DNA of 64,000 bases from the NCBI RefSeq assembly GCF_003023845.1, contig NZ_PYFT01000001.1, positions 5,394,001 to 5,458,000 of the forward strand. The letters run 5' to 3'. Below, in pieces: positions 53,805 through 63,127 of the stretch (position 1 is its first letter; the number at the start of each line of letters is the position of its first letter). The translations under genes were made by a program, and so were the position numbers. The stretch comes from Adhaeribacter arboris. GTDB taxonomy: Bacteria > Bacteroidota > Bacteroidia > Cytophagales > Hymenobacteraceae. The notes beneath the pieces were generated by a model. That model was given only the letters and a program-made list of their open reading frames with translations, was not told the origin of the DNA and did not search any database.

Positions 53805-56290
53805 TGATTAAATATTTCTGGTTGTTTTTGTTTGTTTTATTAACAACCGTTGCATCCGCTCAAGTAAATATAGGAACCCAAGGTACCGGTGTAGAATTGG
53901 ATTACAATAATCCGAAAGAATACCGTATTGGTGCGGTAACAGTAAGTGGAGCTAAATTCTTGGACCCTAATACTCTTATTTCTATTACCGGTTTACGCGT
54001 AGGCGACCGTATAAAGCTCCCCGGTGAGGATTTGAGCAAAGCTATTCATAAACTATGGGATCAAGGTATTTTGGGTAACGTGGAGGTATCTATTACCAAA
54101 ATCGAGGGCGACCAAGTATTCTTAGATTTCTTTCTGACCGAGCGGCCTCGTTTATCCCGCTTTGATTTCTCAGGTGTTAAAAAAGGGCAGGCGGATGCTT
54201 TACGTGATAAAATAAAGTTAATTCGAGGCAAAGTAGTAACCGATGCTTTGGTAAGTACTACCAAAAATACGGTTCGTAATTACTTTGTAGATAAAGGGTA
54301 TATGAACGCTAAAGTGAATGTGTTTCAAAAACCTGATTCCGTGCTGCCAAATAGTGTTGTATTAAATATTGCGGTGGATAAAGGCAACAAAGTGAAAATA
54401 GAAGAAATTGCTTTTGAAGGCAATAAAGCTATTTCAGATAAAAAGCTGCGCCGCAAGATGAAGAAAACCAAAGAGAAACGCCCTTATAAACTCTTTACAG
54501 CTTCAAAATTTAATCGTGCCTTGTACGAAACAGATAAAACCAGTGTGATTGATTTCTATAATGCGCAAGGTTTTCGGGATGCCACTATTGTATCCGACTC
54601 GGTTTACATGCGGCCAAATGGCAAACTAGCCATTAAGATTAATGTAGACGAAGGCCGTAAATATTTTTTCCGCGATATCACCTGGACGGGTAATTATATT
54701 TACGATGCCAAACAATTGGGCAGTGTACTAGGCATTAAAAAAGGCGATGTTTACAATAAAGAAGAATTAAACAAGCGCTTGCAATACAATCCGAATGGCA
54801 GCGATGTGTCGTCGCTTTACATGGACGATGGTTATTTGTTCTTCCAGATTGACCCAGTGGAAGTATTGGTAGAAGGCGACTCTATTGATATTGAAATGCG
54901 CGTGCGAGAAGGTGCCCAAGCACGAATTAAAGAAGTTACCGTTGCTGGTAATACCAAAACCAGCGATCACGTAATTTTACGCGAATTGTATACCATTCCA
55001 GGTCAGAAATTTAGTCGTTCTGATTTGATACGCTCACAACGCGAAATTGCTACGCTCGGGTATTTTGACCCCGAACAAATTGGCATGAACCCGATTCCTA
55101 ATCAGGAAGATGGTACGGTAGATATTAAGTATACTGTAACGGAAAAGCCGAGCGATCAAATTACTTTATCCGGTGGCTGGGGTGGACCATATGGAATTGT
55201 GGGTACGGTAGGTCTAGTATTAAACAATTTCTCCCTTAAAAAAGCCGGTGATCCGCGCAATTGGCGCCCCATACCAGGTGGCGATGGTCAACGATTAGCA
55301 TTGAATATCCAAGCCAATGGTTTGCGTTATCAATCTTACTCATTATCATTTACCGAGCCGTGGTTAGGTGGCCGTAAGCGGAACTCGTTTAGTGTAGGTA
55401 TAAACCGGACGGTATCGCGCACCATCAGTAACGGCGAAGAAGTACAAGGTATCCGAATCAATGGTGGTTCTGTTAGCTTAGGCCGTCGTTTAAGCTGGCC
55501 CGATAATTACTTCAGTTTATCCCACTCGCTGTCCTATAATCAGTATATAACAAAAAACTATCCTATTTTCGGCACTAATTATCAATCTGGAACATTAAAT
55601 AGTATTTCGTTTATCAATACTTTATCCCGAAGCAGTGTCGATCAGCTTACTTTTCCGAGAAGTGGTTCAACCCTGAGTTTAAGTTTAAATTTAACTCCAC
55701 CATATTCACTCTTTGATGAAAATCGGGATGCTATGAAATGGATAGAATTCAATAAATGGATGTTTGATGCTTCGTTCTTTACTGCCTTAACGCGCAAAGG
55801 AAAATTAGTATTAAATACCCGGGCTCACTTTGGATTCCTGGGTAGTTACGGAAAAAATCAGCAAGTTGGACCTGTAGAACGCTTTAAGTTAGGTGGTTCC
55901 GGTTTAGGCGGTGGTAATATCTTAGTAGGTACGGAGTATATCGGCTTACGTGGGTACGAAGACGAATCCATTAGTCCATCTAGTCAAGGAGGGGTTGCTT
56001 ACAATAAATTTGTTACCGAATTGCGTTACTTAGTATCGCCTAATCCGCAGGCAACGGTGTATGTGTTAGGATTTGCCGAAGCAGGTAATAATTTTGGTTC
56101 GCTTCAGCAGTACAATCCATTTAAGCTTTACCGTTCAGCTGGGGTAGGAGCCCGTATTTTTATGGCCGCTTTTGGTTTGCTAGGCTTTGACTATGGCTGG
56201 GGCTTTGATAGAGTGCCTGCTGCTCCTAATGTACCTAACACCAAACCAGGTGGTATGTTCCACTTTATTATAGGTCAGCAAATTAGATAA
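53804..56290 (+). CDS. bamA: Outer membrane protein assembly factor BamA
   Basis: The 828-residue protein has a signal peptide (LFVLLTTVASAQ). Five POTRA domains span about 36-420, for example YRIGAVTVSGAKFLDPNTL and VKIEEIAFEGNKAISDKKL. The C-terminal surface-antigen barrel has the GLRGYEDESISP lid loop, a variant of the (V/I)RGF motif, and a final aromatic strand (FHFIIGQQIR). It inserts barrel proteins into the outer membrane. It lies between uppS and two ompH chaperone genes, as in other Bacteroidota. Confidence 0.96.
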   Translation: MIKYFWLFLFVLLTTVASAQVNIGTQGTGVELDYNNPKEYRIGAVTVSGAKFLDPNTLISITGLRVGDRIKLPGEDLSKAIHKLWDQGILGNVEVSITKIEGDQVFLDFFLTERPRLSRFDFSGVKKGQADALRDKIKLIRGKVVTDALVSTTKNTVRNYFVDKGYMNAKVNVFQKPDSVLPNSVVLNIAVDKGNKVKIEEIAFEGNKAISDKKLRRKMKKTKEKRPYKLFTASKFNRALYETDKTSVIDFYNAQGFRDATIVSDSVYMRPNGKLAIKINVDEGRKYFFRDITWTGNYIYDAKQLGSVLGIKKGDVYNKEELNKRLQYNPNGSDVSSLYMDDGYLFFQIDPVEVLVEGDSIDIEMRVREGAQARIKEVTVAGNTKTSDHVILRELYTIPGQKFSRSDLIRSQREIATLGYFDPEQIGMNPIPNQEDGTVDIKYTVTEKPSDQITLSGGWGGPYGIVGTVGLVLNNFSLKKAGDPRNWRPIPGGDGQRLALNIQANGLRYQSYSLSFTEPWLGGRKRNSFSVGINRTVSRTISNGEEVQGIRINGGSVSLGRRLSWPDNYFSLSHSLSYNQYITKNYPIFGTNYQSGTLNSISFINTLSRSSVDQLTFPRSGSTLSLSLNLTPPYSLFDENRDAMKWIEFNKWMFDASFFTALTRKGKLVLNTRAHFGFLGSYGKNQQVGPVERFKLGGSGLGGGNILVGTEYIGLRGYEDESISPSSQGGVAYNKFVTELRYLVSPNPQATVYVLGFAEAGNNFGSLQQYNPFKLYRSAGVGARIFMAAFGLLGFDYGWGFDRVPAAPNVPNTKPGGMFHFIIGQQIR

Positions 56291-56421
56291 GCTATTTATA
56301 ATAAAATATTTATGGTACGAAATTTTAATAATTTTATCTGTGTTTACTATAAAATACAGTACTTTGTCAAGTTTGATTTAACCTTTAAGGCAAAATATTA
56401 AAGAATCTACTTAATTTAAAA

Positions 56422-57126
56422 ATGAAAAAATATTTGTTTATTGTTATCTTACTCCTTCTTTTAACCAAAGCTTCTTATGCTCAGAAGTTTGGTTACGTAG
56501 ATTCAGAGTTTATTTTAAGTAAAATGCCCGCTTACAACTCGGCTCAAAAAGAAATCGATAAATTATCGGCTAATTGGCAGAAAGATATTGAAGGAATGTA
56601 CCAAAATATTGATAAGATGTATAAAGCTTATCAAGCAGAGGAGGTATTGTTAACGGAGGAAATGAAAAAGAAGCGGCAGAATGAAATTGTAGAGAAAGAA
56701 AAAGAAGTTAAGGAATACCAAAAGAAAATTTTCGGTTTTGAGGGTACTGTATTCAAGAAGCGTCAAGAGTTAATTAAACCAGTGCAAGATGAAGTTTACG
56801 ATGCTATTGAGAAAGTAGCTAAAAAACGCCAGTTGCAAATTGTTTTTGATAAATCCGGTGAGTTGGTTATGTTATATACCAATCCGGTTCATGATTATAC
56901 CGAATACGTATTAGAAGAATTAGGTTTAGCGTCGCCCGATAAGAACACGGCCGGAACTCGGCCTAATACAACGAATGTAGATACCCCGGGTAGCCAGGTT
57001 CAATCGCAGGAAGGCGATGAGGTGGGAACTTCCGATGAGGGTGCTACTACTCAAAGACAAGCTCCGGCAGCTCGTAAAGCAGCGGGTAGTAAAACCCCTG
57101 CTAAAACTCAACCAAAGAAAAAGTAA
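56422..57126 (+). CDS. OmpH/Skp-family periplasmic chaperone, first copy
   Basis: The 234-residue protein has a signal peptide (MKKYLFIVILLLLLTKASYA). The OmpH domain starts with KFGYVDSEFILSKMP, followed by two long charged helices (residues about 40-125) that form the prongs of the Skp-type trimer, and the closing strand LQIVFDKSGELVMLY. The last 60 residues are a low-complexity Thr/Ala/Lys/Pro tail. It carries unfolded outer-membrane proteins to BamA. Confidence 0.93.
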   Translation: MKKYLFIVILLLLLTKASYAQKFGYVDSEFILSKMPAYNSAQKEIDKLSANWQKDIEGMYQNIDKMYKAYQAEEVLLTEEMKKKRQNEIVEKEKEVKEYQKKIFGFEGTVFKKRQELIKPVQDEVYDAIEKVAKKRQLQIVFDKSGELVMLYTNPVHDYTEYVLEELGLASPDKNTAGTRPNTTNVDTPGSQVQSQEGDEVGTSDEGATTQRQAPAARKAAGSKTPAKTQPKKK

Positions 57127-57151
57127 AAAGTAAACCAATTAATTGATTAAA

Positions 57152-57790
57152 ATGAACAAAGTAAAAATTTTTATTGCTACTTCTTTATTATTTGTAACCG
57201 TGCACTTTGCGTCTTATGCGCAATCAACTACTCCCAAAATTGGCTATACTAACGTAGATTATGTATTAAGCTTAATGCCGGAGAGTAAACAAATTGAATC
57301 AGATTTAAAAACATATAGTGCGCAATTAGAAACTCAGCTGCAAAGTAAAGTTAAAGAATTTGAATCTAAGGGAGAAACCTACCAGAAAGGGGCCGCTACC
57401 ATGACGGACGTTATCCGGAAGGATAAAGAAAAAGAACTCATGAACCTGCGCTCTTCTATTGAAGAGTTTCAACGCAACGCTGAATTATCTTTACAGAAAA
57501 AGCAACAAACTTTATTAGAGCCAGCTTATAAAAAGATGCAGAAAGCGATTGATGATGTAGCAAAAAGTAATGGTTATACCTATGTATTTAACTCTGATGC
57601 GGGTGCCGGAACTGCTGCTATTTTATTGCATGCTCCCGAAGATGGTAATATTTCTGATTTAGTTTTAAAACAAATGGGTATTACTCCTCCTGCTAAAGGT
57701 GCGCCAGCTCCGGCGGTACAAGCTCCAGCAGCCAGCAATACTTTACCTGGTAAAGCAATTGCTCCTGCTACCGGAAAGAAAAACAAATAA
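57152..57790 (+). CDS. OmpH/Skp-family periplasmic chaperone, second copy
   Basis: The ATG at 57152 starts a signal peptide (MNKVKIFIATSLLFVTVHFA). An upstream TTG at 57143 is in frame but less likely. The OmpH domain begins with PKIGYTNVDYVLSLMPESKQ, and the coiled prongs run to about 145. The tail is Ala/Pro-rich (PAKGAPAPAVQAPAA). It is paralogous to the previous gene and 25 bp behind it. A strong terminator follows, closing the envelope operon. Confidence 0.93.
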   Translation: MNKVKIFIATSLLFVTVHFASYAQSTTPKIGYTNVDYVLSLMPESKQIESDLKTYSAQLETQLQSKVKEFESKGETYQKGAATMTDVIRKDKEKELMNLRSSIEEFQRNAELSLQKKQQTLLEPAYKKMQKAIDDVAKSNGYTYVFNSDAGAGTAAILLHAPEDGNISDLVLKQMGITPPAKGAPAPAVQAPAASNTLPGKAIAPATGKKNK

Positions 57791-57807
57791 GGATATAAAT
57801 TTCTTTT

Positions 57808-57842
57808 TAAAAGCCGGTGTAAGGTTTACACCGGCTTTTTTA
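57808..57842 (+). terminator. Rho-independent terminator after ompH
   Basis: AAGCCGGTGTAA (from 57811) pairs with TTACACCGGCTT (to about 57837) around a 2-4-base loop and is followed by a T tract. It lies about 20 bp after the second ompH stop and ends the nadK-to-ompH run. Confidence 0.9.
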
Positions 57843-57967
57843 ATTAGTAGTAGTTACAATTAAGTAAGGTCGCGTTTATCAACAGCATTTTGATATTGCT
57901 TTGTCTTTTGTAAGTTGATTTACAAATAAGTTATTACCAGAATTTACTAGTAAAAATTGCTAATCTA

Positions 57968-59007
57968 ATGTTGCAGGAAAATCAGTTGTTTGAGGAAAAC
58001 TTGTTAGAATCTGACGATCTGTACGAGCACGTCCGGATAGTGGTGGATAAAGGACAAGCTCTATTACGATTAGATAAATTTCTAATGGATCGCTTGCCCA
58101 ATGTAACGCGTAATAAATTGCAAAATGCTATTCGTTCAAAGTCCATCCGGGTTAATAACGAATCAGCCAAGGTAAGTTATAAAATAAAGCCCAACGATGT
58201 AATAACGGTTACCTTGCCTGATCCTCCGCGTGATACAGATATTGTACCCGAAAATATTCCCCTTAATATTATTTATGAAGATGAGGAACTCTTACTAGTT
58301 AATAAAGAAGCGGGTATGGTAGTACATCCTGCTTACAGTAACTGGACAGGAACCCTGGTAAATGCTTTAACGTATCATTTGCAGAATTTGCCCACGGGCC
58401 GTAACGGCGAAGGCCGGCCAGGTTTAGTTCATCGAATTGATAAAGATACTTCTGGTCTGCTTGTAATAGCCAAAACGGAGTATGCCATGAGCTATTTAGC
58501 TCGCCAATTTTTTGATCATTCTATTGAACGCACCTACTATGCCTTAATATGGGGCGTACCGAAAGAACCAACAGGAACCATTCGGGACATATTGGACGTA
58601 GTTTAAAGGACCGTAAAATTATGGCTGTATACCCGAATGGTGAACAAGGTAAACCAGCTGTTACTCATTACAAGGTACTACAATCGTTTGAGTACGTAAC
58701 ATTAGTGAAGTGTAATTTAGAGACGGGCCGCACTCACCAGATTCGGGCTCACTTTAAGTATATTGGTCATCCTTTATTTGGTGATTCTACTTATGGGGGC
58801 GATAAACAATTATACGGACAAAAAACAGGTTCTTTCAAAACTTTTATAGAAAATACCTTAAATCTTATGCCCCGTCAGGCTCTTCACGCCAAATCACTTG
58901 GATTCCGCCATCCAACTACGAAAAAAATAATGCAGTTTGATTCCGATTTGCCCAATGATTTTACAATTGTGTTGGATAGGTGGCAGAAATTTTTAGATAA
59001 TAAATAA
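57968..59007 (+). pseudogene. RluD/RluA-family pseudouridine synthase, one-base frameshift
   Basis: The first 212 codons hold the S4-like domain (LRLDKFLMDRLPNVTRNKLQ) and the catalytic motif with Asp in GLVHRIDKDTSGLLVIA, ending out of frame after KEPTGTI. The neighbouring frame continues without a gap as GHIGRSLKDRKIMAVYPNG and has the C-terminal TGRTHQIRAHFKYIGHPLFG. The break is at CGGGAC (G run 58584-58586), and one extra G would restore the gene. The enzyme modifies 23S rRNA uridines. A gene this conserved may be intact, with an assembly error here. Confidence 0.85.
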
Positions 59008-59053
59008 AAAGCCTGCTCTAACAAGAAGAGCAGGCTTTTTATTTATTATCTAA
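58993..59053. terminator. Bidirectional terminator, 27-bp perfect inverted repeat
   Basis: Bases 58993-59019 and 59027-59053 are exact inverse copies with a 7-base loop. The GC core is GCCTGCTCT/AGAGCAGGC, flanked by A and T tracts. The left arm includes the last codons and stop of the pseudouridine synthase gene. The right arm ends just before the TPR gene stop. It separates the two convergent genes and should work on both strands. Confidence 0.92.
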
Positions 59054-59062
59054 AGGCTTTAT

Positions 59063-60685
59063 TTATTTCCTTTTAGATGCGGTTGGTCTTTTTTGGGCGG
59101 CTGCAATATTTTTTAAAGCAACATCTACATCTTTGTTAGTTGGATCTAAGCTTTTTGCGGCTGTCCAGTAGGTTTTGGCAGTAGCTAAATCTTTGGCTTT
59201 ATAGGCCTGGAAGCCTAAATAGTAATTAGCGATAAACAAACCTTGCTTATTAGAAGCCGCTTTTGTTGGATCCTGATTAGCCACTTTAATGTACTCTTCG
59301 TAAGCTGTTTTTGCGGCTCCCGTTTGTCCTTTATCTTTCGCTTCAGCTATTTGAGCCCGGCGCAAATAAGCCGTCGCGTATTCTGGCCTAGCTTGTATAA
59401 TACCGGCGTATAAAGAATCAGCTGTATCAAATTTTTCCGCAGCTGCATACACTTCTGCTAATTTAAAATTATCTACTAAACTAGGTTTAGCGGCAATTTT
59501 AGTTTTGTACATCGCAATAGCTTTATCGTATTGCTTAGCTTTTACATAAGCTGCTGCTGCCTCGTTTTGCACATCTAAATTCTCAGGATCCATGGCAAGA
59601 GCTTTCTCCAGGTTTGCTGTTGCTTCAGTAGTTTTACCAGTATCTGCTAACATACGACCGTAATACGCATAATCAGAAGCTATAATCTTGGTTGGATCTG
59701 CTTGCGCTATTTTGAAATAATTTTCCATCGCCTGTAAGGCTTCCGGAACCTTATTGGTTTTGTACAGAGAATATGCTAATAAACGGTTCATTACTAAATT
59801 ATTAGGATCTTGCTGCAGCACTTGTTGAGCTTCGGCTAGCGTACCGGCATAGTCTTCCGTTAAGAACAAGAATGACGCATATTTAATTTGGGTATCTACT
59901 GAATTTTCGGCCATTGAGCGATATTTCTTAAAGTTCTCAACAGCTCTATCGTATTTACCTACGAAGTAATTCATTTCACCTAAATCGCGATAAGCAGGAG
60001 CATAATTTGGATTTAGAGCAATAACTTTCTCAAAAGCTGCCTGAGCTTCGTTATAGTTCTTAGAGCGAACATATAACTGACCTTTTTTCAGGTAAGCTTT
60101 CGCATTATTAGGATCAATTTGAATGGCCCTATCATAAGCAGTCATTGCCTCACCACCACCATTTGGGTTCTTTAAATGAATATCACCCAAAATGATATGA
60201 GCCTCTGCATCGTTGTTTTTAGTGTTTTTGTTGGCTTCGTTGATGTATCCGAGGGCTTTGGTAATATCTTTTACATCAGAATCAGCGTAGGCTTGGCCAA
60301 TTAATTTAAAAATGCTGGCGTCTTTGCCTTTTGTTCGCTTAATAGCTGCTTCAAACTGACGCTCCGCTTCAGCAGTATTGCCTTTCATTAAAGCAACTTT
60401 GCCTAAGCCCACCATACTTCTAGCAGATTTATCGTCTTTTGCCAAGGCTTGCGTAAATATGACGTTGGCGGAGTCAATTTTTCCTTCTTTTAGATATAAA
60501 TCTCCTAAGTTGTAACTTACTTCCTCATTAGGATTTGATGTATTTAGGCGAAGTAAGGTTGCTTTTGCTTCTTTATAACGTTCTACTTCTACCAAACGCT
60601 GTACATCTTGCACGGATTGCGCAAAAGCAGCTGATGTAATAAAAGAAGCAGAAATCGCCAGAATATACTTCCAGTTTTTGATCAT
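59063..60685 (-). CDS. Tetratricopeptide-repeat periplasmic protein
   Basis: The 540-residue protein has a signal peptide (ILAISASFITSAAFAQ). The rest is a continuous array of TPR units, with recognisable ones at EVSYNLGDLYLKEGKIDSAN, AEAHIILGDIHLKNPNGGGE, AKAYLKKGQLYVRSKNYNEA and APAYRDLGEMNYFVGKYDRA. It should be a periplasmic protein-interaction scaffold. It is the downstream partner of the PstS-like lipoprotein (46 bp gap) in a block with TonB/ExbD genes. The function is not known. Confidence 0.92.
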   Translation of the reverse strand: MIKNWKYILAISASFITSAAFAQSVQDVQRLVEVERYKEAKATLLRLNTSNPNEEVSYNLGDLYLKEGKIDSANVIFTQALAKDDKSARSMVGLGKVALMKGNTAEAERQFEAAIKRTKGKDASIFKLIGQAYADSDVKDITKALGYINEANKNTKNNDAEAHIILGDIHLKNPNGGGEAMTAYDRAIQIDPNNAKAYLKKGQLYVRSKNYNEAQAAFEKVIALNPNYAPAYRDLGEMNYFVGKYDRAVENFKKYRSMAENSVDTQIKYASFLFLTEDYAGTLAEAQQVLQQDPNNLVMNRLLAYSLYKTNKVPEALQAMENYFKIAQADPTKIIASDYAYYGRMLADTGKTTEATANLEKALAMDPENLDVQNEAAAAYVKAKQYDKAIAMYKTKIAAKPSLVDNFKLAEVYAAAEKFDTADSLYAGIIQARPEYATAYLRRAQIAEAKDKGQTGAAKTAYEEYIKVANQDPTKAASNKQGLFIANYYLGFQAYKAKDLATAKTYWTAAKSLDPTNKDVDVALKNIAAAQKRPTASKRK

Positions 60686-60731
60686 GGTTTAAAAGGTTTA
60701 ATAATTAGAAGATTGGTAGTTGGTTTAATTT

Positions 60732-61688
60732 TTATTCTTTAATTGATATTATACGAACTGGCACGCTGGCAGGTACTAAGCCCGACTTTAGTACAATTCG
60801 CTGGCCTTTATCACCAGCTACAAAAGACGCAAAACCTGTGCCAAGCCCTGCCCGTGCCTCTCGGCTTACAATATAAACATTTCGACGCAAAGGATAAGAT
60901 TTTTGTGCCAAATATCCTTGAAACGGTTGAACATAAGCATCGGTTACTTCCTTATCTGGATTGCTACTTACCGCGGCTACTTTTATCTTACGTAAAAAAC
61001 CAATTGAGGTGCTATCATCAAAGTCGCTTATCCAATTTACACCTATTACTCCTAAGGCATTTGGGTTCTGAGCGACATAGTCTATTAAAGCTTTGTTTGT
61101 TTTTGCCGCAAATACTTTTTTGGGTAGGGGTTGTTTGTTTATAACAGAATCCGTGATGTAACGTGCCGTACTAGAGCCTGCGTTATCAAACACAATGGTA
61201 ATATCGGATAATATAGAACCAGGATCAAGCTGTTTCCAAGAACTAACTTTTCCACTAAAAATATTACGCACTTCTTCCATAGTAAAGGTAGTATCAGGGT
61301 TACTTGGATGCGTAATAAGAGCTATTCCATCAATGGCGATTTTAGTTATACGTGGCGTTATCTTTTGCTGCTCAAAAACTTTCTTTTCTTCGTTGGTTAA
61401 TGGCCGTGAAATCACTACTAACCGGGCACTATCCTGTAGTAAATCCTTTACCGTTTCGGCTTCGGACTTATAAGTAGCATTTATTTTTGCATACTTATAA
61501 AATTTTTGGAACGCATAAATATGCGAATCTATAATAGGAGCAAAAGCTTCGTCAACGCTTATCTTTATGTTTCCGGAGGTAGGTGTATCTTCAATCTTAC
61601 CTTCCCGGTTACAGGCAAATATTCCGGCTGCCAATAGCAGGCAAACCATCCATTTCCAATATAATTTTAAGATTACTGAATTTTTCAT
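60732..61688 (-). CDS. PstS-like substrate-binding lipoprotein
   Basis: The 318-residue lipoprotein has its lipobox Cys in LLLAAGIFACNRE. The mature part has the type II periplasmic-binding fold of PstS: SGNIKISVDEAFAPIIDS at the start, ALITHPSNPDTTFTMEEVRN, then IFSGKVSSWKQL, and a phosphate-loop-like NAGSSTARYI. No PstC/A/B permease genes are adjacent, so it may be a sensor or a TonB-linked accessory. It is followed by the TPR gene. Confidence 0.87.
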   Translation of the reverse strand: MKNSVILKLYWKWMVCLLLAAGIFACNREGKIEDTPTSGNIKISVDEAFAPIIDSHIYAFQKFYKYAKINATYKSEAETVKDLLQDSARLVVISRPLTNEEKKVFEQQKITPRITKIAIDGIALITHPSNPDTTFTMEEVRNIFSGKVSSWKQLDPGSILSDITIVFDNAGSSTARYITDSVINKQPLPKKVFAAKTNKALIDYVAQNPNALGVIGVNWISDFDDSTSIGFLRKIKVAAVSSNPDKEVTDAYVQPFQGYLAQKSYPLRRNVYIVSREARAGLGTGFASFVAGDKGQRIVLKSGLVPASVPVRIISIKE

Positions 61689-61839
61689 TTTATATAAAAC
61701 GGATTAGTTATCGCATTATAATTAAAGAAAATATTATGGCGTAAGCTGTTTACTTTTAGCAATTCTATTTGTTTCAATTACTCCGCAAACTCGTTTTATG
61801 GTTGTATAACAAGATTATATTATATAACGTTATTAATGC

Positions 61840-62085
61840 TCAACTATTTTCGTTTGGATAGTCGCGCGGAAAGTATTTTTTGTAAGCCCGATAAAACCGT
61901 AATACCCCGTACACAATTAACATTATTCCTAGAATAACTTTATAATTCGTAGGCAAAGCAAGCCGGCTGTTATCAGATAACATAATAAAAAGACCCAGTG
62001 CCGGGTATAATAGACACATAGTTAAAGCAAAATACTTTAATACCTTATCAGGGCTTCGATTAGGTTGGTTTGAACTAGGAAGCAT
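61840..62085 (-). CDS. Small two-helix membrane protein
   Basis: The 81-residue protein has two hydrophobic helices (residues about 18-36 and 47-65) and a basic, Tyr-rich tail (RFYRAYKKYFPRDY). No family is recognised. Small proteins of this shape often lie between tonB and the PstS-like gene in related genomes. This order suggests a conserved link, but that is memory, not proof. Confidence 0.65.
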   Translation of the reverse strand: MLPSSNQPNRSPDKVLKYFALTMCLLYPALGLFIMLSDNSRLALPTNYKVILGIMLIVYGVLRFYRAYKKYFPRDYPNENS

Positions 62086-62253
62086 AAAAATGGTGATAAT
62101 TTTAAACTTTACTAATACGATTTTCTTTATGGCTGTTTATTTATTAGGTATTTATAGCAGTATAATAAGGCTATTATAAATAACTAAAAAGTTAGCGAGC
62201 CAACTTAAAAAGCATTATTGGTAAAATAGGATAGTCTCTTATTTATTAGAATA

Positions 62254-62292
62254 AAAAAACTCTGATTTCCATAAAAGAAACCAGAGTTTTTT
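62254..62292 (-). terminator. Terminator downstream of tonB
   Basis: AAAAAAACTCTG (62253-62264) and CAGAGTTTTTTT (62282-62293) are inverse copies. The inner bases also mostly pair (ATTTC with GAAAC). It lies 16 bp beyond the tonB stop, and T tracts on both strands make it bidirectional. Confidence 0.85.
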
Positions 62293-62308
62293 TCTAAGTG
62301 CGGAATAA

Positions 62309-63121
62309 TTACTGTAATTTAAATCTAACAGGTAAGGTATAACGCACATTTACCGGCCGACCGTTTTGCTTTCCTGGAGTCCAGTTAGGCATTGATTTAA
62401 TTACCCGAATCGCTTCTTCGTCAGTACCGCCACCCAGGGATTTTACTACCTGAATATCGGAGATAGCTCCTTCTTTATTTACTACGAACTGTAGAATTAC
62501 GTTACCTTCTAAGCCATTTCGGGAAGCTACTGCGGGGTATCTGATATTTTTACCTAGATACTTATACATGGCTTCTATACCACCAGGGAAAGTTGGGTTT
62601 TGTTCTACGAAGGTAAAAATTTGTTCTTCAACAACTTCACCTACTTCAGAAGGCGCCTCTACCTCAGTTAAAACTTCCTGGTTCGTATTGCCTTCTACCG
62701 TTTTAGTAGAGATAACTACATCTTCCAGTTCTTTCTGGTCCGGAATTTCTTCCTCTTCCCGTACTTCCTCATCCTTTTTAATAACCGGAGGAGTAAATTT
62801 TACCGTTGAAACCACGGGTGGCGGTGGTGGTGGCAAATCTGGTGGGGGTGGAGGTGGTTTGTTTTCTAATGATGGCGGTTCGGCCAATTCTACTACTTTC
62901 TCTATTTTCACCACTTTATTTGAGTCATCGTCGCCACCAATTAATTTAGCAATTAAAGGAGCGCTTAGAAACAAAATAAAAAGGGCAATAGCAACAATAG
63001 TAGCAATGGTTACGTGTTTATTGTAAATCTTACGAAGGAAAAATGCTCCGTAGGATTTATTGCGGTACTCGAAAACAATATCATCGAGCGACGCGGTTGC
63101 ATAATTCAGTTGTTTTTCCAT
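62309..63121 (-). CDS. tonB: Energy transducer TonB
   Basis: The 270-residue protein has one membrane helix at residues about 38-60 and a proline-rich periplasmic linker (runs of Pro at 89-102). An acidic segment and the C-terminal TonB domain follow (PTFPGGIEAMYKYLGKNIRY, then GLEGNVILQFVVNKEGAISD). It passes proton-motive energy from ExbB/ExbD to outer-membrane receptors such as the SusC protein of this window. It is 6 bp after exbD on the minus strand. Confidence 0.96.
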   Translation of the reverse strand: MEKQLNYATASLDDIVFEYRNKSYGAFFLRKIYNKHVTIATIVAIALFILFLSAPLIAKLIGGDDDSNKVVKIEKVVELAEPPSLENKPPPPPPDLPPPPPPVVSTVKFTPPVIKKDEEVREEEEIPDQKELEDVVISTKTVEGNTNQEVLTEVEAPSEVGEVVEEQIFTFVEQNPTFPGGIEAMYKYLGKNIRYPAVASRNGLEGNVILQFVVNKEGAISDIQVVKSLGGGTDEEAIRVIKSMPNWTPGKQNGRPVNVRYTLPVRFKLQ

Positions 63122-63127
63122 TTTATA

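Noticed and set aside
62568-63026. Plus-strand 152-codon frame opposite tonB
   Set aside because: It is the antisense of the TonB proline-rich linker, giving Gly/Ser-rich low complexity. TonB is strongly supported.
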